64,000 nt of DNA. Origin: Aurantibacillus circumpalustris. Lineage in GTDB: Bacteria; Bacteroidota; Bacteroidia; B-17B0; Aurantibacillaceae. A program made the translations under genes and the position numbers. The stretch is from the NCBI RefSeq assembly GCF_029625215.1, contig NZ_CP121197.1, positions 4,464,001-4,528,000 on the forward strand. The letters are read 5' to 3'. Of the stretch, positions 33,702-42,232 are shown one piece after another; position 1 is the stretch's first letter; each line of letters opens with the position of its first letter. Under the pieces are notes generated by a model that searched no databases, was not told the origin of the DNA, and worked only from the letters and a program-made list of their open reading frames with translations.

Positions 33702-34727
33702 TTATTCGAAATAAAAACTATTCGAAATAATTCCTGCTTTAAAATTATGTTTTGGACTTCCGTCTGCATGATATATATAGATCTGCGAACGTTGAGAGTA
33801 ATCCAAAGCATCGGAAACATAAATACTGTAGTCGTTTGGATTTACGCCAAGTCCGTAAAAGTTTTTTGTTCCGCTCGCTATAAAATGACTAGCGGGCAAA
33901 CTCATTTCCTTAACAGACATTCTATAAACGGATTTATTTAAAAAATACAAAGTGTCTTTCTTTGCGTTCAAACACAAATTAAAAGGCGAATCTGTTAATT
34001 CAAAATTTACAAAGAAGTCCACTTTATTTGTTGCCGGATTGATTTTCGATAATCTTCCGGAAGAAATGCCATAATTTCCTGAAGCAAGCACCCACACCTG
34101 ATCATTTGCATCTAACGCCACACTTGATGCACCAGCTCCGACAAACACACTATCTTCAATTTTATCACTTAAAACATTCACAACATATACATGGTCACGG
34201 TCTGTATTCGTTATATAGGCTTTGTTGTATAATAGTGTCATCTTTTCTGTTTTTCCCGAACAAGGTATACTTCCCGTTATTGCATTTGTATTTAGATTAA
34301 TGATACTAATAGAGTTTGCATACAAATCGCTCACGTATGCTTTTTGATTGGTAATCGGCAAAATATAACGCGGTGAGTTGAGCCCTGTGATTTCAGTTTT
34401 TTTCTTGAATTCCTTATCACATACAATAATCTTTTTGGAATTATTTACAACGATGTAATAACTGCCATTAAAATAATTCAGGCTTTGTGCAATGTTGCCA
34501 AGCTGTGATTGATTCTGTGTTTCATAAAAATTCTCAACTACTTCATTGCTCCCACTATCGTACAATGAAATGCTGCCGTTTCCGTTCTGAAAAGGTCCTT
34601 CGTTTACAATGTATACTTTTTTAGAATTTGTTAACTGAACAGGCGGTTGGACAAGAGTTTCCGGTTTGTCTTTTACGCATGACGCTAAAAACAAAACTAA
34701 AACGAGAATAAAAAAATTATTTTTCAT
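33702..34727 (-). CDS. btuG: BtuG-like beta-propeller surface lipoprotein (DUF5074/YncE-like)
   Basis: The 341-residue protein has a lipoprotein signal (LVLFLASC, Cys at about 17) and a seven-bladed propeller with repeated units such as KVYIVNEGPFQNGNGSISLY, NQKAYVSDLYANSISIINL and KAYITNTDRDHVYVVNVL. It is the third gene of a run under a cobalamin riboswitch, behind a TonB receptor and a DUF4465 protein. In Bacteroides, BtuG is a propeller lipoprotein that caps BtuB and captures vitamin B12 with very high affinity. The same role here is inferred from fold and context. Confidence 0.82.
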   Translation of the reverse strand: MKNNFFILVLVLFLASCVKDKPETLVQPPVQLTNSKKVYIVNEGPFQNGNGSISLYDSGSNEVVENFYETQNQSQLGNIAQSLNYFNGSYYIVVNNSKKIIVCDKEFKKKTEITGLNSPRYILPITNQKAYVSDLYANSISIINLNTNAITGSIPCSGKTEKMTLLYNKAYITNTDRDHVYVVNVLSDKIEDSVFVGAGASSVALDANDQVWVLASGNYGISSGRLSKINPATNKVDFFVNFELTDSPFNLCLNAKKDTLYFLNKSVYRMSVKEMSLPASHFIASGTKNFYGLGVNPNDYSIYVSDALDYSQRSQIYIYHADGSPKHNFKAGIISNSFYFE

Positions 34728-34784
34728 GGTGTTATCTATTAAAAGTAGAGTTAGAATATCCCTCTAACTCCTTTCTTTATTCAT

Positions 34785-35783
34785 TTAGTTTTTAATTATT
34801 TTTTTAACGGTTGAATTAGTCTCAGAACGCATTTGGAGTAAATAAATTCCCGACTGTAAATCGTTAAGGTTTATTTGTGAACTTGTATTCTGCATTGTTT
34901 CATCATGAACAATTTTACCAGCCATGTCTTTAATAGTAATTCGTGCTAACGGCGACTGTCCTTGAACTGTTATCATAGAATTAAAAGGATTTGGATACAC
35001 TTGCAAACCGTTATCAGATGAACCTTCTGTTAAACCCGTAACAATCGAAGAAGAAGTGGAAAAATTATCTAAACAGAAATAAGTTGGATTATTGATTCCG
35101 TAAATGCCAATATCTGATGAGTATAGCTTAAAGGATACACTATCCACATTCCCTAGGGTACTGCAATCAACCCAGGTCCAAGCATTCACAATGTAATCTT
35201 GCGAGTTATTTGAGAATCGATAATCCGCTAAATAAAACTCAACCGTGTCCGTTTTTTTTGTTCCATTTTTATAAGCGTAAACTGTGAGCTTAAACCAATC
35301 CGGATAATTTCCAGGCTGCAATCCTGAATGCGTGTGAAGCGTGTCACCAAAGGCCCTGGCAGGACCTCCACCATTCAACATTGTTTTATAACCATACGTT
35401 GAATTAGTAACAAAAAACCCAAGCACAGATTTTTCTGAAGCTGACAGTTTTACCCGCATTTGTCCTCCAAAATATCCTTGTGATGCCGTTACATACTTAT
35501 TTGAATTATTATAACCTTTTCCGGTTATAGCGCCGTACAAATTATTGTAGGTTCCGTCAGTGATGTTGTTCTTATTCGTGTAAGCAAATCCTGCGTCCCA
35601 AAGATTATAGGTAGTATCCCAAGCATAACGAAATGTTGCGTTCGTTACTACCCATGAATCTCCGTTGTGATTTTCATAAAAAGTATCTGTACCTAAAGTT
35701 AAATTTTCGAAATCAGCTACAGTTTGTGCGTTGAATCCGACACCCGTTAAAGCAAGTGAAATGATTGTAATCGTTTTTTTCAT
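34785..35783 (-). CDS. DUF4465 domain protein with T9SS type A sorting domain
   Basis: The 332-residue protein has a signal peptide (1-19, ending FNAQ), a DUF4465 domain (about 25-235) with typical WVDCSTLGNVDSVSFKLYSSD and GINNPTYFCLDNF, and a C-terminal type A sorting domain (about 255-332) starting GLQVYPNPFNSMITVQG and ending QSGIYLLQMRSE...KKIIKN. DUF4465 proteins are part of the B12 regulon in Bacteroidota and include a known cobamide-binding surface protein. Here it seems exported by the type IX system to the cell surface next to the receptor. It lies 3 bp after the TonB receptor gene. Confidence 0.9.
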   Translation of the reverse strand: MKKTITIISLALTGVGFNAQTVADFENLTLGTDTFYENHNGDSWVVTNATFRYAWDTTYNLWDAGFAYTNKNNITDGTYNNLYGAITGKGYNNSNKYVTASQGYFGGQMRVKLSASEKSVLGFFVTNSTYGYKTMLNGGGPARAFGDTLHTHSGLQPGNYPDWFKLTVYAYKNGTKKTDTVEFYLADYRFSNNSQDYIVNAWTWVDCSTLGNVDSVSFKLYSSDIGIYGINNPTYFCLDNFSTSSSIVTGLTEGSSDNGLQVYPNPFNSMITVQGQSPLARITIKDMAGKIVHDETMQNTSSQINLNDLQSGIYLLQMRSETNSTVKKIIKN

Positions 35784-35786
35784 GTT

Positions 35787-37742
35787 TTAATTATTAGTTA
35801 TTTTATTTTTCTGTTTTACTTTAATACTGATACCTAATTCGTAACTGCGCAATGGCATTGGTCTCCCTGCAAGAACAGTATAATCTGAATTAAAAAGATT
35901 GTTGCAGGCAGCAAACACCGTTAAATCGACTTCTTTTAACATAAGTTTATTCGTTAATCGTAAGGAAGAAGTATGATAAGGGTTTAACCAATTTAAATTA
36001 TCGCTTGTTGTAAAACGATAGCCTGCATATTGATGATAAAAAATTAAATCCGTTCCTGCATAACCCAATGCTATATTTCCATTTACGGTATAACGTGGTG
36101 TATAAATAAGTTGCTTATTTACCGTATTATCATTTTGTTGAGAATTTGATTCAACGGTAGATAATACGTAAGCTGTAATAACACCTGTTCCCATCCGAAA
36201 TTTATTTTTGCGATAGTTAAACTTCCAACTTGTTTCCGTTCCCCTACTCCAAACTTTTTGAATATTTAAAGGCGATGGATTTCCACCTGCTCCCGGAACC
36301 CAAAGTATCCAGTTATCAATTTTTCGGTTATACGCTGATCCCGAAACAAAAAAAGTAAACTGCTTAATTTGTTTTGTGTAATTTATTTCTCCTTCATAGG
36401 TATAGCCTTCTTCAGGCTTAAGATTTGGATTCCCTCCGGGCAGCCAGTATAATTCATTCAATGTTGGCTGTCTGTATACTTTTGCAGTATTTATTTTTGC
36501 AGTAATGTGTTTTGTAAGTTTATATTCCAACGAAACGTTCCCAGTAAATGGCAACGTGCCAGCACTAAAGTACTCGACTCGCGCTGACACGTAACTTATT
36601 AACCGATCCTTAAAAAACATAAATTTGTTGCCAATTAATAGTGAGGCTCTACTTAGTGTTTTAGCGGCGCTATAATTTTCTGTATTTGCTGAACTAGAAA
36701 GAATATTTATGGCAACATTTAAATGATAGTTCTTATGAGCCATGAAATAGTTTTCATTTTCGAACATCGTTGTCTTAACCGAACTTTTTGAAAACAAATT
36801 GATAAGACTGTCAGTGTAATTAATATTATCTACAAAGTACCCGGCTCTTAGCAAGGACTTAAATTTTGTTACCATATAGCTCCAGCTAGCCGTTATGCGA
36901 ATTCCGTTGTCCCGTTGATAAGTCTTACTACTTATATTATTGGGGTAATTTGGTAGATGCCTTTGATTATCGGAGAGCCATGCGTTGACAGAAATAATTT
37001 GTTTAGAGTTGATAAGAAATTTAAATTCCTGCATCAGTCCTTTAAAATTAAACTCAGAATTCCTTAAATGTTTAATTTGATTTTCTTTGTCAAGAGTATC
37101 TTTGTAATTAAAATTATTTTGAGATCTATTCAGGTAAACTTTTGTGGAAGAAGCAAAACTACGTTTACTCAATAAAACACTCGCGGAACTATTCAGTGTT
37201 CCAAAACTAGCAACACCAACGTTTATAGCGCATGATAATCCCTGATTAAACCGTAAAGCATTATTTAAATGTATACTCCCTCCCATAGCGCCGCTTCCCC
37301 AAAGAGAGGATGAACCGCCATACTCAACTCCTATAGATTCAAAAAGAATAGAAGGCATTAAAGACAAATCTGATTGGCCAAGCATAGCATTCTGCAAATT
37401 AAATCCATTCCATAAAACGGCAGTCTGAGAAGCGTTACCTCCCCTCAGTGCAGTGGTTGCAATGGAACCAGGTCCATAATTTTTAATAAAAATAGAAGAA
37501 TTGTAATTCAGTATATCTGCAACGGAACTGTATTTAAATTGTTCTTTTACGACTGTATCTGTTTTCTCTAGCTTTTTCCCAATTTGTGACAAGTCAATTT
37601 TTTTTGCGCTTATTTCCACATCATTCAAAGAAATCGTGTCTTGGGCATAACAAATACTGCTCGTTATAAAACAACAAAACAGTATAGGTTTAACCAAATA
37701 GGTTAATACACAAGCAAAGCGCTTATCTAAATTTAAAATCAA
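35787..37742 (-). CDS. btuB: TonB-dependent outer membrane receptor, BtuB-like
   Basis: The 651-residue protein has a signal region (1-33, ending ICYAQ), a TonB-box-like start (DTISLNDVEISAKKI), a plug domain (KYSSVADILNYNSSIFIKNY, then LWNGFNLQNAMLGQSDLSLMP and GSGAMGGSIHLNN) and a beta-barrel ending in YELGISIKVKQ. The cobalamin riboswitch upstream and the DUF4465 and BtuG-like genes downstream make a corrinoid the likely substrate. It lacks the N-terminal carboxypeptidase-like domain of SusC-type receptors, as BtuB proteins do. Confidence 0.9.
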   Translation of the reverse strand: MILNLDKRFACVLTYLVKPILFCCFITSSICYAQDTISLNDVEISAKKIDLSQIGKKLEKTDTVVKEQFKYSSVADILNYNSSIFIKNYGPGSIATTALRGGNASQTAVLWNGFNLQNAMLGQSDLSLMPSILFESIGVEYGGSSSLWGSGAMGGSIHLNNALRFNQGLSCAINVGVASFGTLNSSASVLLSKRSFASSTKVYLNRSQNNFNYKDTLDKENQIKHLRNSEFNFKGLMQEFKFLINSKQIISVNAWLSDNQRHLPNYPNNISSKTYQRDNGIRITASWSYMVTKFKSLLRAGYFVDNINYTDSLINLFSKSSVKTTMFENENYFMAHKNYHLNVAINILSSSANTENYSAAKTLSRASLLIGNKFMFFKDRLISYVSARVEYFSAGTLPFTGNVSLEYKLTKHITAKINTAKVYRQPTLNELYWLPGGNPNLKPEEGYTYEGEINYTKQIKQFTFFVSGSAYNRKIDNWILWVPGAGGNPSPLNIQKVWSRGTETSWKFNYRKNKFRMGTGVITAYVLSTVESNSQQNDNTVNKQLIYTPRYTVNGNIALGYAGTDLIFYHQYAGYRFTTSDNLNWLNPYHTSSLRLTNKLMLKEVDLTVFAACNNLFNSDYTVLAGRPMPLRSYELGISIKVKQKNKITNN

Positions 37743-37802
37743 TTTATTGAATTAATTTTTACACGTCTTAAACCCCACATCCCGAAGGTTTTTTAACATT
37801 GT

Positions 37803-37975
37803 GTAGCAGGCAGGTCTTCTGACTTATCCTTGACTTAAACGCCTTCCCGTATTATAACAGTGGCAATCGATTGTTTAAGTCCCGATAGTTATCGGTATTA
37901 AAAGGACTCACAGCAGCGGGCACTATTAGCGAATTTCACGCTATTCCCTATTATTCTTTTTTTCAGCCCACAGTT
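37803..37975 (-). ncRNA. Cobalamin riboswitch
   Basis: On the minus strand the leader of the TonB receptor gene contains, in order, GTGAAATTCGC (core), GTGCCCGCTGCTGTGA (the conserved CCCGC-ACTGTGA type region) and the B12 box GTCAGAAGACCTGCCTGC (37807-37824). These elements are in the order and spacing of the AdoCbl riboswitch. High cobalamin should turn the three downstream genes off. It fills the gene-free interval 37743-38073. Confidence 0.92.
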
Positions 37976-38073
37976 TTATATAACCGAAAGGATTAAAAAA
38001 GAACCTGATACATTACAAATATAAAAAATACTGTTCATTTGAAAGAATTTATTTTTCTTTGCACCAAATCGTT

Positions 38074-38751
38074 ATGGATAATCCTCAGAAAATAGAATTG
38101 ATTAATTACCTAAGCTCGTTTATTTCCGAAAAAAGAAAAATTAGGTTTGATGAAGTTATTGCCATGCGAACACAACATCTGCGTGTTGTGCTCGAAAACG
38201 TATATCAAGGACATAATGCCAGTGCTGTGCTCCGAAGTTGTGAGAGTTTCGGAATTCAACATGTACATTTTATCGAAAACAGAAATCAGTTAAAAATAAG
38301 CGACGATGTGGCTATGGGTAGTAGCAATTGGTTGAACATACACCGCCACAACAAGTCAGATAATAACACGGTAGAAGCAATCAAACATTTAAAAAGTTTA
38401 GGTTATCGTATAGTAGCTACAAGTCCTCATAAAAATGATTGTACGATTGATAAACTTCCGGTAGATAAAAAACTAGCCCTTGTTTTTGGCACAGAAATAG
38501 ATGGCATTTCGCAAGACGTTTTTGAGCACGCTGACGAATTTGTAAAAATTCCAATGTATGGTTTTACCGAAAGTTTTAATGTAAGTGTTTGTGCTGCTCT
38601 TTGTATGTACGAACTTACAACGCGAATAAGAAAAGAGGTTCCCAGTTATCTTTTAAGTGAACAAGAAAAATTAGATGTTTATTTTGATTGGTTAAAAAAC
38701 AGTGTTGAAAAAAGTGAAGCGCTTATAGAAAACTACCTCAATCCAAAATAA
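38074..38751 (+). CDS. trmH: TrmH-type tRNA/rRNA 2'-O-methyltransferase (SpoU family)
   Basis: A 225-residue SPOUT-fold enzyme. The motifs are visible: N-H-N-A-S-A-V-L-R-S (motif 1), LALVFGTEIDGIS (motif 2) and IPMYGFTESFNVSVCAAL (motif 3, the SAM-binding knot). It lacks an extra N-terminal domain, like TrmH that methylates G18 of tRNA. The start is the ATG at 38074; the frame also opens five codons upstream with TTG. Its 3' end overlaps the convergent hemW by 14 bp. Confidence 0.9.
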   Translation: MDNPQKIELINYLSSFISEKRKIRFDEVIAMRTQHLRVVLENVYQGHNASAVLRSCESFGIQHVHFIENRNQLKISDDVAMGSSNWLNIHRHNKSDNNTVEAIKHLKSLGYRIVATSPHKNDCTIDKLPVDKKLALVFGTEIDGISQDVFEHADEFVKIPMYGFTESFNVSVCAALCMYELTTRIRKEVPSYLLSEQEKLDVYFDWLKNSVEKSEALIENYLNPK

Positions 38752-39862
38752 AAAGATCAGAAGCAATACCATCGGCTTGCAGTTTTGCGCTTTTAGTAAG
38801 TGTAAAAACTTTATTCTTTTCTATCAGAAAATTTTTCTTAACAAGGATTCCATTTTTAAAGTGCTTTGCGATAACTTCTCCAAATTGCGCTTTGATTTCG
38901 TTTAAATCACATCCCCAAATGGTTCTCAAACGTGTTAGTACATATTCGTTATAACGATTATTGACCGAAAGCTCTTCTTTTTCAAAAAACGATTGATCAG
39001 TATCCAAAGATTTAATATAACTCGAATTATTACTCACATTCCATTGCCTTGAATTACCGTTAAAAGAATGCGCTGAAGGGCCTATTCCCAAATACGCCTG
39101 TTGCAACCAATAATTGCTATTGTGCTTGGCGAAAAAATTAGGCTTCCCAAAATTAGAGATCTCATAATGCACAAAACCCGCATCCTCAAAAGCATCAGCC
39201 ATCATAATAAATTGTTTACTACTAAGATCGTCACTTACTGGTGGTTCTATCCCTTTATTAAAATTTACTCCTAAAGCAGTTTTATTTTCAATAGTAAGAT
39301 TGTAAGAAGAAATGTGCTGAGTTTCCAAGGACATCGCAGTTGTCAGTGTTTTTTCCCAGGTCTTTAATGATTGAAATTTACTACCATAAATTAGATCAAT
39401 AGTGAGATTATTAAATCCTGCATCTTGTGCAAGTTTCACCGAAGCTAAAGATTCAGTAGCAGTGTGCGCCCTGTTCATCCATTTTAACTCTTCGTCATCA
39501 AAACTTTGTAAACCTATACTGAGTCGATTGAACCCAAGTTGAAACCAATCTCTTAAGGATTTTGTGGTGATATCATCTGGATTAACTTCTAAGGTAATTT
39601 CAATATTCTTTCCAAAGGTAAAATGAGATTTCAATGTTTCTAAAACAGTCCTTAACTCCTCATGCGAAAGCAAACTAGGCGTTCCCCCACCAAAATAGAT
39701 ACTATCCAAGTTTTTGTTGCTTAAATAATCACTTCTTAAATTAATCTCCTTATTTAAAGCTTTAACCAGGTTCTCTTTTGAAGATAAATTGGTGCTAAAA
39801 AAAAAGTCGCAGTAACTGCATGCTTTTTTACAAAAAGGTATATGAATATAAACGCCAGACAC
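38738..39862 (-). CDS. hemW: HemW-like radical SAM haem chaperone
   Basis: The 374-residue protein begins MSGVYIHIPFCKKACSYCDF with the radical-SAM cysteine triad CxxxCxxC followed by DF, which separates HemW from true HemN (CxC). Further marks are YFGGGTPSLL, EITLEVNPDD and GFNRLSIGLQSFDDEEL, and the C-terminal HemN_C region (YNEYVLTRLRTIWG). HemW binds haem and an Fe-S cluster in the cytosol and is thought to insert haem into respiratory proteins. Often annotated as coproporphyrinogen III oxidase, which is probably wrong for this type. Confidence 0.93.
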   Translation of the reverse strand: MSGVYIHIPFCKKACSYCDFFFSTNLSSKENLVKALNKEINLRSDYLSNKNLDSIYFGGGTPSLLSHEELRTVLETLKSHFTFGKNIEITLEVNPDDITTKSLRDWFQLGFNRLSIGLQSFDDEELKWMNRAHTATESLASVKLAQDAGFNNLTIDLIYGSKFQSLKTWEKTLTTAMSLETQHISSYNLTIENKTALGVNFNKGIEPPVSDDLSSKQFIMMADAFEDAGFVHYEISNFGKPNFFAKHNSNYWLQQAYLGIGPSAHSFNGNSRQWNVSNNSSYIKSLDTDQSFFEKEELSVNNRYNEYVLTRLRTIWGCDLNEIKAQFGEVIAKHFKNGILVKKNFLIEKNKVFTLTKSAKLQADGIASDLFILD

Positions 39863-40030
39863 GCATTAAAAATACAGAGAATTAAAGGATTGAAGGGAAA
39901 GATTCCCTTTATTTACCTTAAATCAATGAATTTCGCTGTAGCACTTAAAAAAACGAATAAAAACTACATTTTTTTGAAACTATTTAAAAATTATCATTAT
40001 TTTAGCAGCCGACTAAACTTTATTTAAAGT

Positions 40031-42088
40031 ATGAAAAACATTACCAAGCTTACTTTAGCAGCTGTAGCTGTTTTAACTTTCTGTGTATCAGGATTTTCGC
40101 AAAAAGCCTTAGTAAAAGCCGATGAGGCTTTTGACGCTAGGCAGTACTATTTGGCAGCTCAACTATACAAAAACGCATATAGTTCTGTAGATAAAGCTAA
40201 GAAAGGGCTAGTACTATATAGATCTGGACTTTGCAGCCAACGTATCAATGATTACAGAGCCGCAGAGGCCTATTACAATAAGTCGATTGCTGCTGGTTTC
40301 GATGATCCAAATGTTTATTTTCAACTTGCTCAGATTCTCAAAAATCTTCAAAAATATCCTGAGGCTATAGTGGAGTTCAAAAACTACAAATCTAAGGGCG
40401 GTGATTCTAAAAAAGCCGATCTTGGCGTAAAATCATGTGAATTAGCGCAGCAGTGGATGGATAATCCAATGCGCTACAAAACAGAAAATATTTCTTTGGT
40501 GAACTCTAAAAATAGAGATTACGCACCTTGTTTTAGCGATAAAAAATACAAAACCATCGTTATTTCTTCTAACAGAGAAGGGGCTTTGGGAAGTCAGGAT
40601 GCAAACACTGGTTATCCAAAAGGAGATCTTTGGGAATCAAAATTAGATAAAAACGGAAAATGGTCAACACCAGTTTTATTACCTCCTTCAGTTTCAACCG
40701 ACGTGAATGAAGGTAGAGCTTGGGTGAGCAAAAAAGGTGATATGATTTTCTTTACACGTTGTCCTGAAGAAAAGGGCATGGAGAACCAATGTGGTTTATT
40801 TATGGCTAAAAAACAAGGTAGTACATGGGGTGTTCCTGAACGCTTACCTTTTAGTAATGATACAATTACTTTTGCGCATCCAACTTTATCAGCAGATAAC
40901 AAAACGCTTTATTTTACTTCCAACCTAAAAGGTGGTTACGGTAAACTTGATATTTGGAGTTGCACATATGATCCAAGAAGTAACTCTTGGGGACAACCTA
41001 AAAACGCTGGTCCAACTGTAAATACAGAAGGTATGGAAGTTTATCCTGCGCTTACTGATGATGGAAAAAAATTATATTTCTCTTCAGATTTCCACCCAGG
41101 TTTAGGTGGTTTAGATATTTTCCTTGCAGAAATTGGTCCTGATGGAAAAACTAGTAAACCAGTAGAAAACCTAAAATACCCAATTAACTCTTCTTATGAT
41201 GATTTTGGAATCGTATTTGAAGGTAGAAAAAACAGAGGTTATTTCACTAGTAATCGTGAAGGCGGAAAAGGTGATGATGATATCTGGAGTTTCAGCTTAC
41301 CACCATTAGTTTTTAATGCAAAAGGTAATGTATTCAGTGAAGGAGATCCTAACACAGGAAAAGGTAAGGCAGAAACTGTTGAAGCTGTTAAGGTAAAAAT
41401 GGTTGGAAGCGATGGTTCTATTACTGAGGCCATGACAGGAAAAGACGGTGCTTATGCATTCAAATTAAAAGAAAGAACAACTTATAGTGTTTCCACTGAA
41501 ACAAGTAAATCGTCTAAATCACCTTCTTATTCGAAAGATGGTTATTTATCAAGTAAGGATTTACGTGTTTTCACTACAGTTGGTTTAGATCAGTCTCAGG
41601 ACTTTTCTGCTGATTTTGCTGTAAAACCAATCGTTCCTAATCCTCGCATGCCAGAAGTACGTTACGAACTTGGTGATTACAAATTACTTGCTGACTCGAA
41701 GGACTCTTTAAATTATTTATTTGATCTAATGACTGATAATCCTTCCACAGTTGTTGAGTTAAACTCACACACCGATACACGTGGTAGCGCCGTTAGTAAC
41801 ATGACACTTTCTGCTGCTCGTGCTCAATCATGTGTTGATTTTCTGGTAAAGGAAAAAGGAATTAACCCTAAGCGTTTAATTGCTAAAGGTTATGGTTTAA
41901 CACAGCCAATTATTGCTGATGCAGTTATTGCTAAAGAGCCTTCTAAAGAAGGAAAAGAGGCTTTACATGCTAAGAACAGAAGAACATCATTTAAAATTCT
42001 AAGTTTCGATTTTGTTGATCCTAACGCTTCAAAGAATCCTGTTAAGCCAAAGAAAGCAACAGATGATGAGGATGAGGATGAAGAATAG
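40031..42088 (+). CDS. PorE-like OmpA family protein (TPR, propeller, CRD, OmpA domains)
   Basis: The 685-residue protein has a signal peptide (1-23, ending SGFSQ), TPR-like repeats (about 25-150), a PD40/WD40-like propeller (about 170-420; units such as AHPTLSADNKTLYFTS and VYPALTDDGKKLYFSSD), a carboxypeptidase-regulatory-like domain (about 430-520) and a C-terminal OmpA peptidoglycan-binding domain (VELNSHTDTRGSAVSNMTLS, ARAQSCVDFLVKEKGI). The same four-part order is known in PorE, which anchors the type IX secretion apparatus to peptidoglycan. Related OmpA proteins share the layout, so the PorE role is likely but not certain. The acidic tail (DDEDEDEE) is unusual. A terminator follows. 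Confidence 0.85.
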   Translation: MKNITKLTLAAVAVLTFCVSGFSQKALVKADEAFDARQYYLAAQLYKNAYSSVDKAKKGLVLYRSGLCSQRINDYRAAEAYYNKSIAAGFDDPNVYFQLAQILKNLQKYPEAIVEFKNYKSKGGDSKKADLGVKSCELAQQWMDNPMRYKTENISLVNSKNRDYAPCFSDKKYKTIVISSNREGALGSQDANTGYPKGDLWESKLDKNGKWSTPVLLPPSVSTDVNEGRAWVSKKGDMIFFTRCPEEKGMENQCGLFMAKKQGSTWGVPERLPFSNDTITFAHPTLSADNKTLYFTSNLKGGYGKLDIWSCTYDPRSNSWGQPKNAGPTVNTEGMEVYPALTDDGKKLYFSSDFHPGLGGLDIFLAEIGPDGKTSKPVENLKYPINSSYDDFGIVFEGRKNRGYFTSNREGGKGDDDIWSFSLPPLVFNAKGNVFSEGDPNTGKGKAETVEAVKVKMVGSDGSITEAMTGKDGAYAFKLKERTTYSVSTETSKSSKSPSYSKDGYLSSKDLRVFTTVGLDQSQDFSADFAVKPIVPNPRMPEVRYELGDYKLLADSKDSLNYLFDLMTDNPSTVVELNSHTDTRGSAVSNMTLSAARAQSCVDFLVKEKGINPKRLIAKGYGLTQPIIADAVIAKEPSKEGKEALHAKNRRTSFKILSFDFVDPNASKNPVKPKKATDDEDEDEE

Positions 42089-42110
42089 TATTCATAATAT
42101 TTGATAACAA

Positions 42111-42137
42111 AAGGCTACAGAATCTGTAGCCTTTTTT
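42111..42137 (+). terminator. Rho-independent terminator
   Basis: AAGGCTACAG (42111-42120) and CTGTAGCCTT (42124-42133) form a perfect 10-bp stem with an AAT loop, followed by T residues. It ends the PorE-like gene transcript. Confidence 0.92.
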
Positions 42138-42232
42138 ATTTTAGTAGAACTAGCTTTGTCTTCTATTCTGGTTATTGGAAAGATTGAAAAGTTAAACCAA
42201 ATTTAATCCGTAAAACAAAAGCAATTTAGTCA

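Noticed and set aside
38738-39862. Oxygen-independent coproporphyrinogen III oxidase (HemN)
   Set aside because: The cysteine motif continues DF instead of the extra Cys of true HemN, and the length of 374 residues fits HemW.
39893-39909. Terminator between hemW and the PorE-like gene
   Set aside because: The hairpin AAGGGAA-AGA-TTCCCTT is perfect, but it lies between divergent genes and lacks a T-run on either side.
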